Shown piece by piece: positions 57,175 through 64,000 of a DNA stretch of 64,000 nucleotides. The translations under genes and the position numbers were made by a program. Under the pieces are notes generated by a model. It made no database searches, was not told where the DNA came from, and saw only the letters and a program-made list of their open reading frames with translations. This stretch comes from Bradyrhizobiaceae bacterium PARB1. GTDB lineage: Bacteria > Pseudomonadota > Alphaproteobacteria > Rhizobiales > Xanthobacteraceae. Location of the stretch: assembly GCA_002256345.1 (NCBI GenBank), contig NKIY01000002.1, positions 62,001-126,000 of the forward strand, given 5' to 3'. Numbering within the stretch: position 1 is the stretch's first letter; each line of letters opens with the position of its first letter.

Positions 57175-57979
57175 GCGTATCGTTTTCGTCGCGTTGGCGT
57201 GGGGGGCGGCCGTTGCAGCCGGACCTGCGGTGGCATTTGATGGCTCGCCGGTTGGCGGCAGCGATGTTGCGCCGTCCGTGATTCCAGTGATGCCCGGCGC
57301 ATCGGCGCCGGTTGCCAGGAAGCCGGCCGCAAAGGCGGACAACTCGCTTTCCGCCCTGCAATATGCCGCGGAAGGCGGTCACCCCATCGCCCAATGGAAG
57401 CTCGGCCGGATGTACGCCGATGGCAACGGGGTCGCGCAGGACGATCTGCGCGCCTTCGAATATTTCAGCCGCATCGCCAATGCCCATGCGGAGGATTCGC
57501 CGTCGGCGCCGCAGGCGGCGATCGTGGCGAACGCTTTCGTGGCGCTCGGCCGTTACTATCTCGACGGCATTCCGAATTCGAAGATCAAGGCGGATGCCGA
57601 ACGTGCACGCGAGATGTTCTCTTACGCCGCGTCCTATTTCGGCAATGCCGACGCCCAGTACGACCTGGCTCGCCTTTATCTGAAGGGCATCGGCACGCCG
57701 CGCGACGCCAAATATGGTGTGCGCTGGCTCGGTCTCGCTGCGCAGAAGGGGCAGCATCAGGCGCAGGCGCTGCTCGGCCAGATGCTGTTCAACGGCGACA
57801 TGCTTCCGCGCCAGATGGCCCGCGGCCTGATGTGGCTGACGCTGGCCCGTGACAATGCTGGCCCGGACGACACCTGGATCCGCGACAGCTACGCCAAGGC
57901 CATCGCCAAGGCCTCTGAAGACGACCGCGCCATGGCGCTGCAGATGCTCGAGCACTGGGTGCAGGGCAAGCGGGACTGA
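57146..57979 (+). CDS. exoR: ExoR-like periplasmic Sel1-repeat regulator
   Basis: A 277-residue exported protein: signal peptide at about 1-31 (IVFVALAWGAAVAAGPAVA), a Pro/Ala-rich spacer, then Sel1-type TPR repeats (about 65-235: AAEGGHPIAQWKLGRMYADGNGV; ALGRYYLDGIPNSK; ADAQYDLARLYLKGIG). The pattern AAEGGHPIAQWKLGRMYADGNGV and YYLDGIPNSKIKAD closely follows ExoR, the periplasmic inhibitor of the ChvG/ExoS sensor that controls exopolysaccharide and motility in rhizobia. The two-component partners are not in the window. The start is uncertain between ATG 57146 and ATG 57161. Confidence 0.75.
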   Translation: MRTIIMRIFERIVFVALAWGAAVAAGPAVAFDGSPVGGSDVAPSVIPVMPGASAPVARKPAAKADNSLSALQYAAEGGHPIAQWKLGRMYADGNGVAQDDLRAFEYFSRIANAHAEDSPSAPQAAIVANAFVALGRYYLDGIPNSKIKADAERAREMFSYAASYFGNADAQYDLARLYLKGIGTPRDAKYGVRWLGLAAQKGQHQAQALLGQMLFNGDMLPRQMARGLMWLTLARDNAGPDDTWIRDSYAKAIAKASEDDRAMALQMLEHWVQGKRD

Positions 57980-58071
57980 CATCCGCCGCCTGCGTCACAG
58001 GAAGACGCCCAACGGCTGGTCCTGGACCATACCGAGCGGCCATTTGCGCTGAAGGCGAAGTACAAGAGCTG

Positions 58072-58638
58072 CTAAAGTTTCCACATGGGCGTGCGGATGA
58101 TCGGGCGGTGCAGGTAGCTGCGATTTCTGCATGATCTCAATGCGGATGGCGACGGCATGAGCCTGCGTGCTCTTGCAGCGAAGCCGTTCGGTGCTGCGCC
58201 GGGCGTTGGTCCGAGAAGTGTCGTTGCCTCGGGCAACAGCCGAGACACATCGGCGACGTAGCCGGGAAACGGGCAATCGCCGGCGTCTGCAATATACGAG
58301 ATGTAACCGGCGGAATCGGCGCTGTAATCCTGCCATTTCCCGTAAGGCGCCGCGGGGCTGGTGATGAAATGCCAGTAGCCCTCGATGAAATTCGTCAGCG
58401 AAGCGAACTTGCAATAAGTGGTCGTCTCGTGATCGACGCGCGTATAGGTCACGGGGGTCGCATACATGGCCATTTCGTCCCGGTACTTCAGCCCGGCGAA
58501 ATTGAGATGGTCCTTTGCGAGAGAGCGAGTCCCGCGATCGGATTCAAATATCCATTGCGCAAGCGACGCCGCTTTCAACTGTGCCGACTTGCCGGTGTGG
58601 CCGCGGTAGACCGTGACGAGTTCCTGCCAGATGGGCAT
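58072..58638 (-). pseudogene. Glucosaminidase-domain protein, probably frameshifted
   Basis: ATG 58638 (GGGAGAG before it) begins MPIWQELVTVYRGHTGK, and the core SLAQWIFESDRGTRSLAKDHLNFAGLKY is that of the peptidoglycan N-acetylglucosaminidase family, with Glu in ESDRG as the likely catalytic residue. After about residue 155 (LLPEATTLL) this frame becomes unlike a protein and stops at 58072. In the -1 frame the continuation AHAVAIRIEIMQKSQL to DQPLGVFL is protein-like and stops at 57995. A single-base loss near 58165 would explain it. The intact protein would have been about 214 residues. Confidence 0.65.
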
Positions 58639-58840
58639 GGGCGTACTCTCCCGAAAACACACGCGGAGATCGTGCGTTTGGTTCGGTTGATAAGTCAATA
58701 TATTACACGCATGGGTGCGTATAAAATTCGCCTGAGAGGTGTCCCGCTGCCGACTTTTCAAAGTCGCCAATAGACGTCTGGATGCTCGCTGCCCAAAGGT
58801 CCGTAGCCGCGCACCGGTTGGTTCGCGGTTTTATGATCGC

Positions 58841-59632
58841 CTAGGCCGCTGCCAGATCCAGATCGACCCACACCGGCACATGATCGCTCGGCTTCTCCCA
58901 GGCCCGGACATATTTGTCGATGCCGACATCGATCAGCTTGTCGCTGGCCTGCGGCGACAGCAGCAGATGATCGATGCGGATGCCCCAGTTCTTCTGCCAG
59001 GCGCCGGCCTGATAGTCCCAGAACGTGTACTGGCCCGCTTCATCCGTCACGGCGCGCAGCGCGTCGGTCATGCCGAGGCCGAGCAGGGACTGGAAGCTCT
59101 CGCGGGTTTCCGGCTTGAACAGCGCGTCGTTGATCCAGGCTGCCGGATTGTGCACGTCGCGGGCGTTCGGGATGACGTTGAAGTCGCCGGCGAGGATCAA
59201 CGGCTCCTCGGTTTTCAGGCGGAGCTTCGTGAACTCGCGCAGCCGCTCCATCCAGCGCAGCTTGTAGGGATACTTCTCGGTGTCGACCGGATTGCCGTTC
59301 GGCAGATACAGGCAGGCCACGCGGACTACGCCGGATTTCAGCGAGACGACGCCCTCGATGAAACGGGCGTGCTCGTCGAGATCGTCACCGGCGAGGCGAG
59401 GGGTCGCCTCATCGAGCGGATACTTGGAAAGCAGGGCGACGCCATTGAATGTCTTCTGGCCGTGGGTGACGACGTTGTAGCCGAGTGCCTCGATGGGCTC
59501 GCGCGGGAAGGCGTCGTCCATGCATTTGATTTCCTGCAGGCAGACGATATCCGGCTGGCATTCCTGCAGCCATGTCAGCAGATGGTCCAGCCGCTGGCGG
59601 ATGGAATTCACGTTCCAGGTGGCAATTCTCAT
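58841..59632 (-). CDS. xth: Exodeoxyribonuclease III
   Basis: AP endonuclease and 3'-5' exonuclease of base-excision repair. The 263-residue product begins MRIATWNVNSIRQRL and has the catalytic Glu in CLQEIKCMD, AGDFNVIPNARD with catalytic Asp and Asn, and the C-terminal SDHVPVWVDL with the catalytic His. It is divergent from the RND adaptor. Confidence 0.96.
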   Translation of the reverse strand: MRIATWNVNSIRQRLDHLLTWLQECQPDIVCLQEIKCMDDAFPREPIEALGYNVVTHGQKTFNGVALLSKYPLDEATPRLAGDDLDEHARFIEGVVSLKSGVVRVACLYLPNGNPVDTEKYPYKLRWMERLREFTKLRLKTEEPLILAGDFNVIPNARDVHNPAAWINDALFKPETRESFQSLLGLGMTDALRAVTDEAGQYTFWDYQAGAWQKNWGIRIDHLLLSPQASDKLIDVGIDKYVRAWEKPSDHVPVWVDLDLAAA

Positions 59633-59813
59633 CTAATGGGATTCCGATAACAACGATGGCAAAATTGCGTCACGGTGGCATACCATCCCCTGCGACGTCA
59701 TGATACGCTTTAAGCCTAAAGCGCACGGGCGCCGAGAAAAACAGCCAGGGACGGGAGCCGGGGAGCGACACCCGAGCTTCGACCAAAAGATTGTTACAGG
59801 TGACGAAGGCCAC

Positions 59814-60938
59814 ATGAAGAAACAAACGTTGATCGCTCTTCTCTTCATCTCAGGCGTCGCCGTCGCTGGCTATGTCACACGATCACAATGGATGGGAGGC
59901 GACAAATCGCCTACCCAGCCCCGCGCGCGCGTTGTCGCCGTGGAGCTCGCCAAGGCCGAGCGCAAGCCGGTGCCGGTCGATGTGGACGCCATCGGCATGG
60001 TAACGCCGATCTCCTCGGTGGCGTTGAAGTCCCGGCTCGAAACCACCATCACCTCCGTGCATTTCGAGGATGGAGCGAAAGTGAACGAGGGCGATCTCCT
60101 CTTCACGCTCGATTCGCGCCAGATCGACGCCCAGATCGAGCAGGCCGAGGGGACGCTGGCGCGCGATCAGGCCCAGCTCGCCGGTGCCGAGCGCGATGTG
60201 CGCCGTTTTGCCGACCTGATCGGCAAGGGCGCCACGACCCAGGTCAGCCTCGACAACGCCAAGACCCAGACGGACATTCTGGCCGGCACCATCAAGGCCG
60301 ACCAGGCGATGCTCGACAATCTCAAGGTCCAGAAAAGCTACACCATGATCCGCTCGCCGTTTTCGGGCAGGATCAGCGCTGCCAACGTCAAGGTCGGCAA
60401 TTTCGTCAGGCCGGCAGATACGGCGCCGCTAGCGACCATCAACCAGATGGCGCCGGTCTATGTCACCTTCACCGTGCCGCAGCGCGTGCTTGCCGATCTG
60501 CGTGATGCCATGACTGCCGACACCACCAAGGTGATCGCGACCATTCCCAACAGCGAGCGCTCCGAGACCGGCAAGGTCGCCATGGTGGAGAACACCGTCG
60601 ATTCGACGACCGGCATGGTCACGGTGCGCGGCATCATGAACAATGCCAGCGAGATCCTGTGGCCGGGTACCCTCGTGCAGACCAAGCTCATCGTGCGGAT
60701 CGAGCAGGGGGTAGTCGTGCCCACGGTCGCCGTGCAGCGCAGCCAGACCGGTAACTTCGTTTTCGTGGTGAAGGACGGCAAGGCCCAGATCCAGCCCGTG
60801 GAGGTTGACCGCACCTTCCAGGGGCAGTCAGTGATCACCACCGGCCTGTCAGGTAATGAGGATGTGGTGGTGGACGGCCAGCTGCTGCTGACGCAAGGCA
60901 CGCAGATCGAGGCCCGCACCCGCAAGGCTGGGGCATAA
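59814..60938 (+). CDS. RND efflux periplasmic adaptor (membrane-fusion protein)
   Basis: A 374-residue protein that bridges the RND pump and the outer-membrane channel. GAAGG precedes ATG 59814 (MKKQTLIALLFISGVAVAGYV, an N-terminal signal/anchor). Order: barrel strands (about 45-75), lipoyl half and hairpin (about 80-175, FEDGAKVNEGDLLFTLD then IDAQIEQAEGTLARDQAQLAGAERD), second lipoyl half (IRSPFSGRIS), and C-terminal barrels. The frame stays open upstream to 59700, but the signal-like start is at 59814. The RND gene follows 4 bp later. Confidence 0.93.
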   Translation: MKKQTLIALLFISGVAVAGYVTRSQWMGGDKSPTQPRARVVAVELAKAERKPVPVDVDAIGMVTPISSVALKSRLETTITSVHFEDGAKVNEGDLLFTLDSRQIDAQIEQAEGTLARDQAQLAGAERDVRRFADLIGKGATTQVSLDNAKTQTDILAGTIKADQAMLDNLKVQKSYTMIRSPFSGRISAANVKVGNFVRPADTAPLATINQMAPVYVTFTVPQRVLADLRDAMTADTTKVIATIPNSERSETGKVAMVENTVDSTTGMVTVRGIMNNASEILWPGTLVQTKLIVRIEQGVVVPTVAVQRSQTGNFVFVVKDGKAQIQPVEVDRTFQGQSVITTGLSGNEDVVVDGQLLLTQGTQIEARTRKAGA

Positions 60939-60942
60939 CGCC

Positions 60943-63900
60943 ATGACGCTGTCGGAGCTCTGCATCCGCCGTCCGGTGATGACCACGCTCATCACCGCCA
61001 CCATCATCGCTTTCGGCATTTTCGGCTTCCGCCTGCTGCCGGTCTCGGCACTGCCGAAGGTCGATTTTCCGACCATCGCCGTGACGGCAACGTTGCCAGG
61101 GGCGAGCGCCGACACGATGGCGGCCTCCGTCGCTGGCGTCATCGAGCGCCAGCTCTCGACCATCGCCGGCATCTCGTCGATGTCGTCGTCGTCGTCGCAG
61201 GGCACGACGCAGATCACGATTCAGTTCGATCTCAACCGCAATATCGATGCTGCGGCGCTCGACGTGCAGACCGCGCTCACCATCGCGCAGCGGCGGTTGC
61301 CGATCGAGATGACGATCCCGCCAAGCTTTCGCAAGGTGAACCCGGGCGACTTCCCGATTCTGTTCATTTCGCTGAGCTCATCCACACTGCCACTCTCCGC
61401 AGTGAACGAATTCGGCGATATCACCATCGGTCAGGCCCTGTCGCAGATCCCCGGCGTCGCCCAGGTGCTGATCTACGGCACCCAGAAATTTGCGATCCGC
61501 GTCCAGGCTGATCCGGAGGCCGCGGCTGCCCGCGGTCTGTCGCTCGAAGATATCCGCACCGCGGTGTCGCGTGCCAATTCCTCGACGCCTGTGGGTACAC
61601 TGAACGGACCCAAGCAGGATATCTCGCTGCAGGCGTCCGGGCAGATGAGCAAGGCTTCGGACTACAGCCAGATCGTGGTCGCATGGCGCAATGGCTCGCC
61701 GGTCAAGCTCAACGAAGTCGCCAAGATCTATGACGCCGTCGAGAACGACAAGGTCGCAACCTGGCTGAACGGCCAGCGCGCCATCGTGCTGGCCATTCAG
61801 AAGCAGCCCGACGCCAACACCGTCGCGGTGGTCGACGCCGTGCGCGAGCGCCTGCCATCGCTGCGTGCCCAGATCCCGGCCTCGGTCGAGGTCAACACCA
61901 TGATGGACCGCTCGGTTTCGGTCCGCGAGGCGGTGGCGGACGTCGAAGAGACGCTGATGATCGCCGTGGTGCTGGTGATCATCGTGATCTTCCTGTTCCT
62001 GCGCTCGGCCTCGGCGACGTTCATCCCTGCGCTGGCGGTGCCGATCTCGATCCTCGGTACGTGTGCAGTCATGTACATGATGGATTACTCCATCAACAAC
62101 ATGACGCTGCTGGCGCTGACGCTGTCGGTCGGCTTCGTGGTCGACGACGCCATCGTCATGCTGGAGAACATCGTCCGCCATATCGAGCTCGGCATGAAGC
62201 CGTTCGAAGCTGCGCTGAAGGGGGCGCGCGAAATCGGATTCACGATCATCTCGATCACATTCTCGCTGATCGCGGTGTTCATTCCGGTGCTGCTGATGGG
62301 TGGCATCGTCGGCCGCGTGTTCCGCGAATTCGCCGTCACCATCTCGGTCGCCATCATCGTCTCCGGCTTCGTGTCCCTGACATTGACGCCGATGCTGTGC
62401 GCGCGCGTGCTCAAGGCGCATGATCCCCATCACAAGGATAATATCGTCCTGCGGCTGTTCGAGCGCATGTTCGCCGCGTGGCTGCGCGGCTATGAGTGGA
62501 CGCTCGACCGCGTGCTGGCCTACAAGGCTTTGATGCTGATGGTGACTTTCGCCACCCTTGGCGGCACCATCTGGCTCTACATGGTCGTGCCGAAGGGGTT
62601 CTTCCCGCAGGAAGACACGGGCTTCCTGACCGGCATCACCGAAGCGGCCACCGATACATCATTCGAAGCCATGAGGGTGCGCCAGCAGGCGCTGGTGGAC
62701 GTTCTCAAGTCCGATCCGGCCGTCGATTACATCAACTCCACCGTCGGTTCCGGTGGCCCCAACGCGACCGCCAATTATGGCCGCCTGTTCGTCGCGCTGA
62801 AGCCGAAGAAGGAACGCGATGCGGCGCCTGTGGTGATGGCGCGGCTGCGTCAGAAGGCGACGGCGGTGCCGGGCTTGCAGGCCTTCTTCCAGAGCATCCA
62901 GAACCTCAATATCGGCGGTCGCCCGTCGAAGAGCCAATATCAATACGTCCTGCAGAGCAGCGACACCGAACAGCTCTACCGGCTCGCACCGGAAATGCGT
63001 GAGGCGATCTCCAAGGTGCCGGGTCTGCTCGACGTGACGACGGACCTGTATATCAAGAACCCGCAGATGACCGTCGATATCGATCGCGAGAAGGCGGCGG
63101 TCTACGGCATCACTGTGGATCAGGTGCGCAACCAGCTCTACAACGCGTTCGGCGCGCGGCAGATCGGGACCATCTATACCGCGACCAACGACTATCAGAT
63201 CATCCTCGAAGCCCAGCCGCAGTTCCGCGTCGACCCGAGCGATCTCTCCAAGCTCTACATGAAGACCTCAGGCAACCAGACCATCCCGCTGAGCGCAGTG
63301 GCGAAGCTGGTGCCGTCGGTCGGCCCGCTGCAGATCAATCATCAGGGCCAGCAGCCCGCAGTGACGATCTCGTTCAATCTGCAGCCCGGTTATTCGCTGG
63401 GCTATGCGGTGGACCAGATCACGAAGATCGAAAGCGACAGCAAGCTGCCGGTGACCATTGCCACCGGATTCTCCGGCACTGCGCAGGTGTTCCAGGATAG
63501 CTTGCGCGGGCAGGGCGTGCTGATCCTCGCGGCGGTCTTCGCGGCCTTCGTGATCCTCGGCATTCTCTATGAGAGCTTCATCCACCCGATCACTATCATC
63601 TCCGGCCTGCCGTCGGCCGGTATCGGCGCCATCCTGACGCTGATGCTGTTCAAGATGGAGATGTCTGTCATCGCCATGATCGGCATCGTGATGCTGGTCG
63701 GCATCGTCAAGAAGAACGCCATCATGATGGTGGACTTCGCGCTGGAGCGGCGGCGTGTCGGTTTGTCTGCCGAGCACGCCATCCGCGAAGCGGCGCTGCT
63801 GCGTTTCCGCCCGATCATGATGACCACATTTGCAGCAATTTTCGGTACGCTGCCGATTGCTATCGGTGCGGGTGCCGGCGCCGAATTGCGGCAGCCGCTC

Positions 63901-64000
63901 GGCGTGGCCGTGGTTGGCGGCCTCTGCCTGTCGCAATTGCTGACGCTGTACATCACTCCGGTGATCTACATCTATCTCGATCGTATCGATCGCAAGCTGA
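60943..64000 (+). CDS. RND efflux permease (MdtB/MdtC-like), partial at window end
   Basis: Reading frame from ATG 60943 (MTLSELCIRRPVMTT) with no stop before the window ends; 1019 codons are visible and the family length is about 1030, so only a few residues are missing. Features: helix 1 at 10-30, the large porter domain with RAQIPASVEVNTMMDRS, the proton-relay pair in SVGFVVDDAIVMLENI, PVLLMGGIVGRVFREFA, and a second half beginning VPKGFFPQEDTG. It belongs to the AcrB/MdtBC-type tripartite exporters; the substrate is unknown. It forms an operon with the adaptor upstream; no outer-membrane channel gene is in view. Confidence 0.93.
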   Translation, partial: MTLSELCIRRPVMTTLITATIIAFGIFGFRLLPVSALPKVDFPTIAVTATLPGASADTMAASVAGVIERQLSTIAGISSMSSSSSQGTTQITIQFDLNRNIDAAALDVQTALTIAQRRLPIEMTIPPSFRKVNPGDFPILFISLSSSTLPLSAVNEFGDITIGQALSQIPGVAQVLIYGTQKFAIRVQADPEAAAARGLSLEDIRTAVSRANSSTPVGTLNGPKQDISLQASGQMSKASDYSQIVVAWRNGSPVKLNEVAKIYDAVENDKVATWLNGQRAIVLAIQKQPDANTVAVVDAVRERLPSLRAQIPASVEVNTMMDRSVSVREAVADVEETLMIAVVLVIIVIFLFLRSASATFIPALAVPISILGTCAVMYMMDYSINNMTLLALTLSVGFVVDDAIVMLENIVRHIELGMKPFEAALKGAREIGFTIISITFSLIAVFIPVLLMGGIVGRVFREFAVTISVAIIVSGFVSLTLTPMLCARVLKAHDPHHKDNIVLRLFERMFAAWLRGYEWTLDRVLAYKALMLMVTFATLGGTIWLYMVVPKGFFPQEDTGFLTGITEAATDTSFEAMRVRQQALVDVLKSDPAVDYINSTVGSGGPNATANYGRLFVALKPKKERDAAPVVMARLRQKATAVPGLQAFFQSIQNLNIGGRPSKSQYQYVLQSSDTEQLYRLAPEMREAISKVPGLLDVTTDLYIKNPQMTVDIDREKAAVYGITVDQVRNQLYNAFGARQIGTIYTATNDYQIILEAQPQFRVDPSDLSKLYMKTSGNQTIPLSAVAKLVPSVGPLQINHQGQQPAVTISFNLQPGYSLGYAVDQITKIESDSKLPVTIATGFSGTAQVFQDSLRGQGVLILAAVFAAFVILGILYESFIHPITIISGLPSAGIGAILTLMLFKMEMSVIAMIGIVMLVGIVKKNAIMMVDFALERRRVGLSAEHAIREAALLRFRPIMMTTFAAIFGTLPIAIGAGAGAELRQPLGVAVVGGLCLSQLLTLYITPVIYIYLDRIDRKL

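Overview
The window is a stretch of a GC-rich alphaproteobacterial chromosome. Gene order, protein families and intergenic repeats point to Bradyrhizobium, Rhodopseudomonas, Afipia or Tardiphaga (family Nitrobacteraceae). The evidence is the bamA-lpxD-fabZ-lpxA-lpxI-lpxB block, the gltA/gltX/comEC/lexA/moeA/moaC/trpC/trpD/ppiD/tpiA/secG/pyrG/kdsA/eno/pdh order, a GTTC-N7-GTTC LexA box, CbtB/CbtA, an ExoR-like protein and a glutaminyl-tRNA synthetase. Placement is by gene content only; I saw no rRNA, tRNA or CRISPR array.

Layout. 1-4620: end of bamA and the lipid A genes on the + strand. 4759-5385: a deaminase with a Tat-like leader. 5580-10326: gltA and gltX (-) and glnS (+). 10423-13408: comEC and lexA, convergent. 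13648-16598: a PLP amino-acid decarboxylase translationally coupled to an N-acetyltransferase. 16738-17943: moeA. 18043-23720: an accessory block with a GbsR/DUF4166/membrane-SDR operon, a small conserved-type ORF, cbtBA, a HAD hydrolase, a 50-residue membrane ORF and an H-NS-like protein. 23721-28261: moaC, trpC, trpD and ppiD (-). 28493-32612: two envelope or stress proteins, tpiA, secG and pyrG. 32780-38692: a second accessory block with a serine hydrolase, an acetylpolyamine deacetylase-like enzyme, a PAAR/CHAT operon with signal peptides, and a NIPSNAP protein. 38826-42778: kdsA, an MFS carrier, queF and eno. 42916-49567: a third accessory block (hydrolases, methyltransferase-like protein, dehydrogenase, MFS, LysE, FMN reductase). 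49633-56288: ftsB and the pyruvate dehydrogenase genes pdhA, pdhB, a DUF5076 gene, pdhC, a DUF559 gene and lpd. 57146-64000: exoR-like, a frameshifted glucosaminidase, xth and an RND efflux pair whose permease runs off the window.

How the genes work together. The core genes supply outer-membrane lipid A and Kdo (lpxD/A/I/B, kdsA), membrane fatty acids (fabZ), carbon entry into the TCA cycle (tpiA, eno, pdh, gltA), tryptophan and molybdenum-cofactor synthesis, protein export and folding (secG, ppiD) and SOS control (lexA).

The most unusual signals are four. First, a two-gene operon of a signal-peptide PAAR protein and a signal-peptide CHAT protease. Second, a DUF559 nuclease gene inside the pdh operon, exactly between two inverted copies of an intergenic repeat, with the same pair present without a gene at 24.3 kb. 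Third, a decarboxylase/acetyltransferase pair plus a separate acetylpolyamine deacetylase. Fourth, a GC-rich hairpin with a T run just upstream of the H-NS-like gene.
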